A stretch of 16,715 nucleotides of DNA, taken from contig VYDD01000152.1 in assembly GCA_009843625.1 (NCBI GenBank), forward strand, positions 1 to 16,715, in the 5' to 3' direction. The notes below the pieces were generated by a model that was given only the letters and a program-made list of their open reading frames with translations, did no database searches and was not told where the DNA came from. Positions 1 through 9,200 of the stretch are shown piece by piece. Position numbers and translations under genes: made by a program. Position 1 is the stretch's first letter, and every line of letters begins with the position of its first letter. Source of the DNA: Gammaproteobacteria bacterium. Lineage in GTDB: Bacteria; Gemmatimonadota; Gemmatimonadetes; Longimicrobiales; Gaopeijiaceae.

Positions 1-50
1 ACCTTCCCGAACATCTTGGGACGTTGTTGGATCTCAAATGGCGGTAAACG

Positions 51-3000
51 TCACCTCCGCAGCCGCACCGCCTCCCTGAGCCCGCGTGTCATGCTCACCT
101 CCAGGCCGGCCTTGTCCCTGAGCGCGTCCGGCAGCGCCCCTTCCCAGTCCCGTAGAATCGCGCGCAGGCGCCCCGTCCCGGGCTCCCTGACCACGGTGAC
201 CCGGTGCTCGTCGGCCTGGTCCACGTACGCCTCGCCTTCCGGCCCCGTCAGCGTGATGCGTTCGAGCGCGTCCTCCCAATCGGCCTCTATCGGCACCGTG
301 AAGAAGAAGTGCCTGCCTCCGTGCCCGTCCTCGCCGGGGGTGAAGTCCAGCGAGAACAGCGTCCCGCCGTCGTCGGCGGTCCCTCGAATGCGGTAGGGGC
401 CCCGCGCATCGGGCGGCCTTGCCGCCGTGCGCATCGGGAACGCCGGATCGACCCACAGCTCACCATCCACCATGCCGCCCCAGAGCACGAGCATTTCGGA
501 GGGAGTGCTCGCCGCGGCTACACCTGCGCTCGCGGTGCCCGCCGCCAGTTGTGCGCGATGGTCGATCACTTTCTCGAAATAGTAGTCGCTGAGCCACGGC
601 AGCGTGCGGCAGTAGGTCATGATGTCCTGGCCGCGGTCGGGAGGGATGGTGGATCCGTTGCGGAAGTCGTATCCCCACACGCCGATGCGTCCGTTCGGGT
701 ACGGGTAGGCCGGATCGACGCCACTGGGGTCGCCGCACGGGGCGTGCCTGAGCGAGAGGTTGTGTCCTACTTCGTGCGCCAGCGTGGTCGATCTCGGCAC
801 GCCGACGCTGACCCAGCCGGGGAGCTGTCCCCGGCCGGCGTTGGATCCCAGGTTGGCGGCGACCCCGTAGTAGTAGCCCGTGCCTCCCTCCGATGCCCGC
901 AGCGCCTCGAGTTCCCCGAACAGCGAGACCTGCCCGGCCGAGGAGGTGAGATCCAGCGAGGTGTGATAGGCCTCGTGCGGCCTGACGTTGAACTCGGCGA
1001 ACGGGAACGCGTGCCTCAGCAATCCCACCTCGGGACTGTCGGCGGAGATGCCGCGGACCCACGCCAGAACCGACGTGTCCGGCTCCTCGGCCGTGATGAC
1101 CGGAACCAGCGTGAGCTGCATCGGAGGCACCTCCACCACGTTCAGCGAGTCGGATCCCTCGTCCGGGAATCGGGCTTCGCTTTCGGCAGTGAGGGGCAGG
1201 GTTCCTTCGGGGTCGACCTCGACGGCCATCTCGACGCCCGGGCTGACTGCCTCAGCGGGGATCACCGCGTTGTAAGAGAGCTCCAGATCGCCCTCGTCCG
1301 CCTCGGCGGGGATCTGGTTGGCGTCGCGGGTCATGACGGCGCGGTGGACCTCGTCCCCCTCCGGACCCGTGAAGACCGCCACGACCTCGGGCTCGAAGAA
1401 CCCGCGCGGCTCCTCGGCCGTGACGAACGCCCTCAGAAGGGCGTCCCGGTTGGCCACGAGGCGCACGCTCCGGGACGGGGCCTGCACCGACTGGGTGAGG
1501 TAGACCATGGGCAGGGATACCGTGACCTCATCCGGGTTGTCGCAGACGGCGCCGGCGGTTTGCGCGATCGCCGTGTACCACGCTTGGAAGTCGGGCGCGG
1601 GCGAGGCGCACAGGCCGGTGTCGTCGTGGAGCAGTACGCGCACCCCTTCCAGCTCCCGGAGCGCGAACGGCAGCGCGCCCTCCAGCCCCGGATTCCGGCC
1701 CAGGCGCAGCTCCGCAAGCTCGTGCAATCCGGCGAATGAGCCCGGGAGCGCACCGGACAGGTCGTTCTCGGCCAGTTCCATGACCCGGAGCTCGGTGAGG
1801 TTGGCGATCTCCGCGGGGAGCGGACCGGACAGGCCGTTGGCGGACAGCGCCAATCCCGTGACACGTCCGTCCTCGGCGGTCACGCCATGCCAGTCGCCCA
1901 GGGGAACGTCGGTTGCCCATGCCGCGCGGTTTGCCCAGGATGATCCCCCGGTCACGTCGTGCAGGTCGGTGAGAGCAAGTCGTTCCACCCGCGCGACATC
2001 GCAATCCGTCCGGCTGCCGTCCGGTATCTTCCCCAGCCACTCCTGGAACTCGTCGTCGACCTGGGCGCACAGGTCGGTGGCCCCGTACGACAAGGTCTGC
2101 AGGAACTCGAGGCCGATCATGCTCCGCGGCAGCAGACCGGTCAGGCCCTCGTTCCCCTCGAGCTCAACTCGGGCCAGGGCCCGGGGTCTGCCCAGATTGC
2201 GCGGCAGCGCGCCGCTCAACTCGTTGTCCGCGGCCCGCAGGTCCTCGAGCGCCGCGAGGTCCGCAAGCTCCTTGATCAACGGGCCCGTCAGGCCGTTTTC
2301 GTGAATCCAGAGCGTCTCCAGTTCCGACAGATTGCCCAGCGAGACTGGGATTCCGCCGGTGAGCTGGTTCTGGTAGAGATAGAGTCCCTCCAGGGTGGCC
2401 AGGGTCCCCAGCTCGGGCGGAATCGTGCCCGTCAGGTTGTTGCGCGAAACCGACAGTATCCGGATCGAGCTCAACTTCGCCAACTCGGGTGGAATCGTGC
2501 CCGTCAACTGGTTACGGCTCAGGCTCATGTAGGTGAGACTCGCCAGGTTCCCCAGTTCAGGCGGCACCGGACCCGTGAGCTGGTTCAACGCCAGGAGCAG
2601 CCTCCGCAGGGTGGCCAGGTCCCCCAGTTCCGGGGGAATGGGGCCGGTCAGCTCGTTGCGGTGAAGCAGCAGGGAGTCGAGGCGCGGCAGGCGTCCGAGT
2701 TCGGAGGGGATCGTCCCGCTCAGGCTGTTGCGTCCCAGATCGAGCATGGTGAGTTGGCTCAGCCCGCCCAGCTCCGGCGGGATCGTTCCCGTCTGTTCGT
2801 TGGCACCCAGATCCAGACGGCTCTGGTGGGGCAGATCCCCGAGTTCCGGCGGAATCGGGCCCGTCAACTCGTTGTCTTCGAGATCCAGTTGTGTCAGTTG
2901 CGTCAGATTCCCGATTTCGGGCGGGATCGTTCCGGACAGGTTGTTGTCGGAGAGCACCAGCCCGGTGACGAAGCCGCGCGAGCTGGTCGACACCCCCTGC

Positions 3001-3224
3001 CAGCCCCGGATGCTTTCGGAGGTGGTCCAGTTCCTCTGCCGATGCCAGTGCGTCCCGCCCGTCGCATTGTAGAGGGCCATGAGCGCGGCCCGTTCCGCCG
3101 CATAGGGTTCGCGGAGAGGCGGTGGAGGAGGAGCGGGTGGGGCGGTGGTCGCCGGGTCGTCCCAGCAGACTGCCAGGAGCACGGAAAGGCCCGCTGCCCA
3201 GACGCGTGATCTCCGACGTGGCAT
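51..3224 (-). CDS. Secreted leucine-rich-repeat protein with a metzincin-type zinc metalloprotease domain
   Basis: The 1057-residue protein probably binds ligands through its LRRs and cleaves protein outside the cytoplasm. Residues 1-20 are a basic, hydrophobic N-terminus ending LLAVC, so it may be a lipoprotein on Cys20 (Val at -1 is non-standard); a proline-rich linker follows. Residues 45-80 form an LRR cap, and residues 86-378 hold twelve plant-type 24-residue LRRs (LTGxIPPELGxL). A second cap (413-448) and three more LRRs follow. The zinc site is HEVGHNLSLRH, with H817, H821 and H827 as ligands and E818 catalytic; the usual metzincin Gly is Ser here. A Met-turn DIM is at M869. The region before the zinc site loosely resembles M66 (StcE-like) proteases, but the family assignment is open. 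AAGGAG lies five bases before the ATG, supporting this start. The gene is divergent from murQ. Coding and protease class are firm; the substrate is unknown. Confidence 0.93.
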   Translation of the reverse strand: MPRRRSRVWAAGLSVLLAVCWDDPATTAPPAPPPPPLREPYAAERAALMALYNATGGTHWHRQRNWTTSESIRGWQGVSTSSRGFVTGLVLSDNNLSGTIPPEIGNLTQLTQLDLEDNELTGPIPPELGDLPHQSRLDLGANEQTGTIPPELGGLSQLTMLDLGRNSLSGTIPSELGRLPRLDSLLLHRNELTGPIPPELGDLATLRRLLLALNQLTGPVPPELGNLASLTYMSLSRNQLTGTIPPELAKLSSIRILSVSRNNLTGTIPPELGTLATLEGLYLYQNQLTGGIPVSLGNLSELETLWIHENGLTGPLIKELADLAALEDLRAADNELSGALPRNLGRPRALARVELEGNEGLTGLLPRSMIGLEFLQTLSYGATDLCAQVDDEFQEWLGKIPDGSRTDCDVARVERLALTDLHDVTGGSSWANRAAWATDVPLGDWHGVTAEDGRVTGLALSANGLSGPLPAEIANLTELRVMELAENDLSGALPGSFAGLHELAELRLGRNPGLEGALPFALRELEGVRVLLHDDTGLCASPAPDFQAWYTAIAQTAGAVCDNPDEVTVSLPMVYLTQSVQAPSRSVRLVANRDALLRAFVTAEEPRGFFEPEVVAVFTGPEGDEVHRAVMTRDANQIPAEADEGDLELSYNAVIPAEAVSPGVEMAVEVDPEGTLPLTAESEARFPDEGSDSLNVVEVPPMQLTLVPVITAEEPDTSVLAWVRGISADSPEVGLLRHAFPFAEFNVRPHEAYHTSLDLTSSAGQVSLFGELEALRASEGGTGYYYGVAANLGSNAGRGQLPGWVSVGVPRSTTLAHEVGHNLSLRHAPCGDPSGVDPAYPYPNGRIGVWGYDFRNGSTIPPDRGQDIMTYCRTLPWLSDYYFEKVIDHRAQLAAGTASAGVAAASTPSEMLVLWGGMVDGELWVDPAFPMRTAARPPDARGPYRIRGTADDGGTLFSLDFTPGEDGHGGRHFFFTVPIEADWEDALERITLTGPEGEAYVDQADEHRVTVVREPGTGRLRAILRDWEGALPDALRDKAGLEVSMTRGLREAVRLRR
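2091..2969 (-). repeat. Tandem 72-bp coding repeats (12 plant-type LRRs)
   Basis: These are twelve consecutive 24-residue leucine-rich repeats inside the metalloprotease gene. The LTG/LSG cores fall at residues 96, 120, 144, 168 and so on to 336 with exact 24-residue spacing, then one at 361. At DNA level the repeats share near-identical blocks encoding IPPELG. Such arrays can expand or contract by recombination; whether this one varies between strains cannot be seen here. Confidence 0.9.
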
Positions 3225-3229
3225 GCCGT

Positions 3230-3235
3230 CTCCTT
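3230..3235 (-). promoter_or_regulatory. Shine-Dalgarno site of the LRR-metalloprotease gene
   Basis: On the minus strand the sequence AAGGAG ends five bases before the ATG at 3224. It is one of the few strong ribosome binding sites in the window and fixes the start so that the hydrophobic signal segment is included. Confidence 0.75.
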
Positions 3236-3445
3236 GAGGACCGGGTCCATTGCACGAATGATGAAGAGGTTCCGCCGGTTCGTGCTACACCGCTCGCGAT
3301 CTTCGGGGTCGCGGGACGTTCGAGACGCCGTACCGGCCCGGAACCATTGCCCCCCGGTTGCTCGCGCGGATTCATGCCGGGGTTGCTAGCTTTGCGTGGA
3401 TGAAGATAGGAAGAGTCCCGTCTGCCCCGGGTCCGGACGCGCAGC

Positions 3446-4345
3446 ATGCTCGATGATCGGCTGACCGAACAGCGCAATCCACGCTCGCGTGGCGTCGACC
3501 GGCTGTCGCCGGCGGAGATCGTGGCGCTGATCAACGACGAGGACCGCACCGTGGCCGCGGCCGTCGGGGAGGAGGCTGCCGGCATCGCCCGCGCAACGGA
3601 GTTGGCGCGCGACGCATTCTGCCGCGGCGGCCGGCTGATCTACGTCGGCGCGGGAACCTCCGGCCGGCTGGGGGTGCTCGACGCGGCCGAGATGCCACCG
3701 ACGTACCGGACCGATCCGTCGATGGTGGTCGGCGTGATCGCGGGGGGGTACGACGCGCTGGTGCGCGCGCGCGAGGGGGCCGAGGACGACCCGCGCGACG
3801 GCGCCCGCGAGATGGACCGTCTCTCGGTGGGCGCCGACGATTTCGTGCTCGGCATCGCCACCTCCGGGACCACGCCCTTCGTGCACGGTGCATTAAGGCG
3901 CGCGCGCGACCGGGATGCCCGCACCGGCTTTCTGCTTTGCACGCCTCCGTCCGCCGAACTCCTCGCCGCCCACGACGTGGTCATTGCTCCCCTGGTCGGC
4001 CCCGAGGTGATCACGGGCTCGACGCGCATGAAGGCAGGCACGGCCACCAAGCTGGTTCTGAACACCATCACGACCGGCGCCATGGTCCTGATGGGGAAGG
4101 TCTACGGCAACCTCATGGTCGACCTGCAGGTGACCTGCCGGAAGCTCCAGGACCGGGGAGAGCGCATCCTGATGACCACGGTGGGGCTGGAGCGCGAACC
4201 GGCCCGGGCGCTGCTGCGGGATGCCGGCGGCCACGTCAAGACGGCCATCGTGATGGCGCGCCGCGGGATCGACGCGGAGGAGGCGCGCGTCCTGCTCGAG
4301 GAGAGCGGGGGCCGGGTGGCGGATGTCCCCGGCGGCTCCGGATGA
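3446..4345 (+). CDS. murQ: N-acetylmuramic acid 6-phosphate etherase MurQ
   Basis: This cytoplasmic enzyme cleaves the lactyl ether of MurNAc-6-phosphate to give GlcNAc-6-phosphate and D-lactate in peptidoglycan recycling. The 299 residues match the usual length (E. coli about 298). The family N-terminus TEQRNPRS is at residues 7-14. A SIS sugar-isomerase fold follows, with VGAGTSGRLGVLDAAE at 67-82. E82 (AAEMPPTY) and E113 (EGAEDD) correspond to the two functional glutamates of E. coli MurQ, E83 and E114. GSTRMKAGTATK, a typical MurQ motif, is also present. The ATG at 3446 is the only ATG, GTG or TTG start after an in-frame TAG at 3407; no clear Shine-Dalgarno is seen. It ends 72 bp before anmK on the same strand, so the two are probably co-transcribed. 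Confidence 0.96.
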   Translation: MLDDRLTEQRNPRSRGVDRLSPAEIVALINDEDRTVAAAVGEEAAGIARATELARDAFCRGGRLIYVGAGTSGRLGVLDAAEMPPTYRTDPSMVVGVIAGGYDALVRAREGAEDDPRDGAREMDRLSVGADDFVLGIATSGTTPFVHGALRRARDRDARTGFLLCTPPSAELLAAHDVVIAPLVGPEVITGSTRMKAGTATKLVLNTITTGAMVLMGKVYGNLMVDLQVTCRKLQDRGERILMTTVGLEREPARALLRDAGGHVKTAIVMARRGIDAEEARVLLEESGGRVADVPGGSG

Positions 4346-4417
4346 CCCCGGCGGACTCGCGAAACGGCTGCGGCCGGACGCCCGGTGCACCATCCTTTTC
4401 CACGTGACGCCCTGCTC

Positions 4418-5566
4418 ATGAAGGTTCTCGGGATGATGTCGGGTACGTCGCTCGATGGCGTCGACGCGGCCCTGCTGGAGGTGGGCGGGACGACCCCGGG
4501 GACGTTCTCGTGGCAATTGCTGGGATTCCACAGCGAGAGCTACCTGCCGGAGGAGCGGGACTCGATCCGCCGCGCGATCGAGAGAGGCGGGCCGGCCGAG
4601 CTGGCGCGCCTGCACGCGGCCCTGGGGGAGCGCTTCGCGCGCTGTGCGCTCGCCGGGTGCGCGCGCGCCGGGGTGGATCCGGCATCGGTCGCGGCGATCG
4701 GCTCGCACGGACAGACGGTATGGCACGACCCCCCGTCCGGGGACGCCCGCGGCGCTACCCTCCAGTTGGGCGATCCCGCGACCATCGCGGAGATCACCGG
4801 CATACCGGTGGTGAGCGACTTCCGGACCCGCGACGTGGCAGCCGGTGGGCACGGCGCACCCCTCGTGCCCTGGCCGGACCGCCTGCTCTTCTCCGCGCCC
4901 GACCGGCCGCGCGCCCTCCAGAATCTGGGCGGGATGGCCAACGTCACCTGGCTGCCGGCTGCTTCGGAAGGCGAACCCGTCCTGGCCTTCGATACGGGCC
5001 CCGGGGTCGCGCTCATCGACACCGCCGTGGAACTCGCCACGGACGGCCGCCGGAGGTTCGACGCCGACGGTGAGCTGGCGGCGGCCGGCGAAGTGGACAA
5101 CGACCTGCTGGCGCAGCTCCTTCAGCACCCGTTCCTGCATCGCCCGCCGCCCAAGTCGACCGGGCGCGAAGTGTTCGGCAGCGCGTTCGTCGAAAGGCTG
5201 GTGGCACGCCGGGCGCCGCGTACCAGCCGCGACTGGACCGGCCTGATCGCAACGCTTACGGCCTTCACGGCCGCCTCCGTCGCCGAAGCCTGTCGCCGGT
5301 GGGTGCTTCCCCGCGGCGTCAGCGAGGTCCTGTTGGCGGGCGGTGGCGCGCTGAACCCGGTTCTGGCGCGGATGATCGCCGACCGGCTCGCCCCCGTCCC
5401 GGTGCGCGATCTGTCCGTGCTGGGGCTAGACCCGGAAGCGCGCGAAGCTGCCTGTTTCGCGGTGCTGGCGTGGGCGCACCTGAAGGGCCTGCCGGCCAAT
5501 TCGCCGGCCTCCACGGGGGCTTCGGGGCGCCGGGTTCTGGGGTCCCTTACCCCCGGTGGAGCGTGA
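4418..5566 (+). CDS. anmK: Anhydro-N-acetylmuramic acid kinase AnmK
   Basis: AnmK uses ATP and water to open 1,6-anhydro-MurNAc and phosphorylate it to MurNAc-6-phosphate, the substrate of MurQ encoded just upstream. The 382-residue protein starts with the phosphate-binding motif GMMSGTSLDGVDAAL (5-19), the normal N-terminus of the family. Other signatures are IGSHGQT (94-100), DFRTRDVAAGG (134-144), FDTGPG (191-196) and LAGGGALNP near the C-terminus. D192 in FDTGPG aligns with catalytic D182 of the Pseudomonas enzyme. The usual Gln in AAGGQGAPL is His here. A GTG at 4385 would add 11 residues, but homologues begin at the MK of 4418 and neither start has a good ribosome binding site. The murQ-anmK order supports a dedicated recycling operon. 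Confidence 0.95.
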   Translation: MKVLGMMSGTSLDGVDAALLEVGGTTPGTFSWQLLGFHSESYLPEERDSIRRAIERGGPAELARLHAALGERFARCALAGCARAGVDPASVAAIGSHGQTVWHDPPSGDARGATLQLGDPATIAEITGIPVVSDFRTRDVAAGGHGAPLVPWPDRLLFSAPDRPRALQNLGGMANVTWLPAASEGEPVLAFDTGPGVALIDTAVELATDGRRRFDADGELAAAGEVDNDLLAQLLQHPFLHRPPPKSTGREVFGSAFVERLVARRAPRTSRDWTGLIATLTAFTAASVAEACRRWVLPRGVSEVLLAGGGALNPVLARMIADRLAPVPVRDLSVLGLDPEAREAACFAVLAWAHLKGLPANSPASTGASGRRVLGSLTPGGA

Positions 5567-5571
5567 AGGCG

Positions 5572-5590
5572 ACGGGCGCTCGCAGCCCGT
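5572..5590. terminator. Hairpin between convergent genes (possible terminator)
   Basis: ACGGGC (5572-5577) and GCCCGT (5585-5590) form a perfect 6-bp stem with a 7-nt loop, just behind the anmK stop and facing the end of the minus-strand hypothetical gene. There is no T-run on either strand, so termination activity is uncertain. Confidence 0.3.
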
Positions 5591-5596
5591 GGTCCG

Positions 5597-6238
5597 CTAC
5601 GCGGATCCCGGAGTCCTCCGCCCGTAGAGCAGCACGAACGCGGTCGCGAACGCCGCGTGTTCGAGGAGTCCGCCATTGCGGCCACGCTCGGGCGCGAGGG
5701 CGGAGAGGGTGCGGACCGTCCCCGGTGCGATGGGACGGATGACGCGCGGGAGCCCTCCCCGGGGAGCCGCGGCATGCCTCGCCACGCTGCACAACCCGAT
5801 CTGCGCCAGGCGGCCAGCGGGCAGAAGGCGGCTCAGGACCGCCAGGGCCAACCCCTCGACCGCGCCCTGCGCCAACTCGAGGCCAAGCCCGGCCTCATCC
5901 CCGGATGCCGCATCGGGAGCGCGCAGCCTTGCGAGCGAGCGCGCTGCGAGCGCCGCTCCAGCACCCGCCAGAGCCGCGCGCGGAAAGTCCTCACGCGGCG
6001 ACGAGCGATCGGCCCGCGCTACCACGACCCGCCGGCCCAGCCCGCCGGCCTGGTCGAGCAGGTTTCTCCCGAGGAGGGAAGGAGCGATCTTGCGTGCGGC
6101 GGAGGGCGCGCTCCCATTTCCAGACCGGAAGGGTGGACGGCGCCGGCCGGATGCCCCGCCGCTCCCGGCCGCCGGGCCCAGGCGCGCGGTCTCCAATGCG
6201 TAGCCCAGCCGGTACCAGATACTTGCCCTGGTCTGCAT
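5597..6238 (-). CDS. Hypothetical protein, possibly membrane-associated
   Basis: I do not recognise this 213-residue protein. It is called because the stretch between anmK and the next gene is otherwise empty for about 680 bp, and its codons show the G/C-rich third positions of the neighbours. The plus-strand frame over the same bases is Arg/Pro/Gln-rich and looks like a shadow. The N-terminus reads MQTRASIWYRLGYALETARL. The middle is basic and Gly/Ser-rich. Three Ala/Leu-rich stretches (about 105-120, 140-160 and 190-205) could be amphipathic or weak membrane helices. The frame stays open far upstream into the opposite-strand gene, but that part is antisense shadow, so the ATG at 6238 was chosen. 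Its start is only 6 nt from the start of the divergent protease gene, which is odd; one of the two starts may be wrong. Confidence 0.5.
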   Translation of the reverse strand: MQTRASIWYRLGYALETARLGPAAGSGGASGRRRPPFRSGNGSAPSAARKIAPSLLGRNLLDQAGGLGRRVVVARADRSSPREDFPRAALAGAGAALAARSLARLRAPDAASGDEAGLGLELAQGAVEGLALAVLSRLLPAGRLAQIGLCSVARHAAAPRGGLPRVIRPIAPGTVRTLSALAPERGRNGGLLEHAAFATAFVLLYGRRTPGSA

Positions 6239-6244
6239 GATTCG

Positions 6245-9200
6245 ATGACAACCCTCGTCTGCTTTGGCCCCGACAACATTGGCGGGCGCGACAGGCCCCT
6301 GACAAGGCTGCTTCTCCTGCTGCTGCTCATCGGGGGCGTGCTCCCGGCCACCGTCCCCGCCTACGGCCAAGTGCCCCCCGACGAGGACTGGCGCACGCTC
6401 GACACCGAGCATTTCCGGATCACCTTTCCCGAAGCCCTTCATCCCCTGGCGACGCGCCTCGCCGACCGGGCGGAGCGGGCCTACGGGCAACTGGCTTCGT
6501 CCTTCAGCGCGCCACCACCGGGCGCCATCGACATCGTGCTCACCGACCACGCCGACTACTCCAACGGGTTCGCCAACGTGGTCCCCGGCAACCGCATCAC
6601 GCTCTTTGCCCGCCCGCCCGCGGACGCGGGGTCCCTCAACTATTTCGACGAGTGGATCGAGCTGGTGGTCACGCACGAGCTGGTGCACATCTTTCACCTG
6701 GATCCCGCGGGTGGCGTGGGCGGCATCCTGCGCGCGGTGCTGGGCCGCTACCCCGCCACCTGGCCCTTCTTTCCCGGACGCGCCACGCCCACCTGGCTGA
6801 CCGAAGGGATCGCCACCTACTACGAGTCGACGCTGACGGACGCCGGCCGTGTCCACGGCACCTGGCAGGACATGGTGCTGCGCACCGGCGTTCTCGAGAA
6901 CGCCCTCGAGTCGCTGTCCCTGGTCTCCGGCAGGAGCCCCGTGTGGCCGGCCGGACTTCGCCCCTACGTCTACGGCTCCGAGTTCTTCCACTACCTGATG
7001 GAACGCACGGACACCACGGGCATGCGGCAGCTCGTGGAGGAGGTGGCGGGCCAGCTGGTTCCCTATCGGATCGACGCCGCGGCGCGTTCGGCCTTCGGCA
7101 TCTCGTTCTCTCAGGCGTGGGACGAGTGGCGCGCGTCGCTCTCCTTCAGGTACAGCGGCCTCGCCGGCTCCCTCGCCGCACTGCAGCCGCTCACCACCGG
7201 CGAAGCGCTCACCCGCGGGGCGCGCCAGGCGCTGTACCCGCAGGTGTCCCCTGACGGCCGGCGCCTCGCCTTCGCGCTCTCGGACGGGCGCTCCGATGCG
7301 CATCTGCGCCTGCTCGACCTGGATGGTGGCGCGGAGCGCCGGTTCACCCGCACCAACGGCCTGTCCAGCTTCTCGTGGACGCCCGGCGGCGGCATGGTCT
7401 TCGCCCAGTTCGAGCTGGCGGACCGCTACCGCCTCTACAACGATCTCTACCGGACCGATGCGGACGGCCGCGTCACCCGCGTCACCCGCGGCGGCCGGCT
7501 CGCCTTTCCGGACGCGCATCCGGACGGCGAACACGTCGTGGCGGTGCAGGAGGGAGAGGGCACCAACCGGCTGGTTCTGGTGGACCTGGCCACCGGGGAC
7601 ATCACGGCGTTGACCGAGGCGGTTCCCGCCGTCCACTGGGGCTTTCCGCGCTGGTCGCCGGACGGGTCCCGGATCGCCGTATCGCAGTGGCGTACCGGCG
7701 GCCGCTTCGATGTCGTGATCCTCGATGCCGCCGGCGCGCTGATCGCAAGAGTGACCGACGACCGCGCCGTCGACGCGAGTCCTTCCTGGTCCCCCGACGG
7801 GCGCACCCTGCTGTGGTCTTCCGACCGCACCGGCATCCCCAACCTCTTCGCGGCTTCCATCGACGGTGACGGGCGCGCCGGGCCGGTGCGCCAGGTTACC
7901 AACATGCTCACCGGGGCCGCCCATCCGGCCATCGATCCGGCGGGCGAGTGGATCTACTACTCCGCCTACCACCACGATGGGTGGGACATCGAGCGCATCC
8001 CCTACGCTCCGGGCGAGTGGTTCGAACCCTTCGCGGACGACCCCCGCTTCCTGCTGGGCGCGGATCGTTCCCCGGACCGCTTTCAGGCCGCGATCGAGGC
8101 CGAGAGCAGGCCGTACCGGGCCATCCGCTCACTCCTCCCGACCTACTGGCAGCCGCTCTACTCCGCGCCTCGCAGGATCCGGGAGCGGGATGTCATCGGC
8201 CCGGGCTTCGGATTCTCGACCTCCGGCCGGGATCTGGTCGACCGGCACGCCTTCCGGGCCTGGGGCCGCCTGATTCCCGAGAAGCGTCGCGGGGAGGGCC
8301 GTTTCGGCTACACCGCCCGAGGGCTGGGGAACCCGGTGGTGACCTTCTCCCTGGGCCAGCTCTACGATCCCGCGGGCCTCACCCTGGGAGAGCGCCAGAG
8401 CGGGGACGTGGACACTCTCTACGTGGTGGACCGGGAACGACGCGTGCAGGTGAGCGTGGACCTTCAGCGGGCCCGCTTTCGCAACCGCATCGGGCTCACC
8501 CTGGAGGCCAGCCACAACTGGGTGTCCTCCGAGCTCCTGGACGCGACGCTGGAACCCTCCACCCTCTTCCGGCTCAATCGTCCCACGCGGCGCGTCGGGG
8601 AGGTATCCGCAACGCTGGGGTTCAACACCGCTCGCTCGCACGCCATGTCCATGACCCTGGCAGACGGCGTCTCGGGAGCCGTTCGGGGCCGGGTCTCGCG
8701 CGTGCTCGATCTCCCCGAGGAACTCGCCGGAGACCGCGCGGCCGACAGGGGGTTCGAGGAGGTCACCGGCCGCCTTTCGCTCTACCGTGCGCTCGGCAAC
8801 GTCGGATTCGCCCAGCAGGTGTTCGCCCTGCGGGCGAGCGGCGGGATCGCGCGCGGACCGGGCGCCGACGGCTTTCACTTCGAGGTGGGCAACGCCGCGG
8901 GCACGCGCGAGCGGCTCACCGGCTTCGGTCTCTTCGGGGGCTCGCCGCTCCCGTTTCCCGTGCGAGGCTATTCCGCCGCTTCCCGGCGCGGGCGCATCGC
9001 CTGGTCGGCATCCGCCGAGTACCGGCTTCCGCTCTCCATGATTCGCCGGGGCATCGGGGCCTGGCCGCTGTACTTCGACCGGGCCGGCGCCAGCCTGTTT
9101 GCCGACGCAGGCAACGCCTGGGGTCCGGACGGCGAGCGGGATCCCTTTGCGAGCCCGAAGCGCGCCGCCCTGGCCTCCTTCGGCCTGGAGGTCACGGTGA

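Noticed and set aside
2091..2969. Regular 72-bp repeats considered as a CRISPR or non-coding tandem repeat
   Set aside because: The repeats are in frame, encode leucine-rich repeats and have no spacers.
5657..6244. Upstream extension of the protease/barrel gene to a 1227-residue frame
   Set aside because: The added residues are Arg/Gln/Pro-rich and lie before a clear signal peptide that belongs at the N-terminus; the minus strand codes better here.
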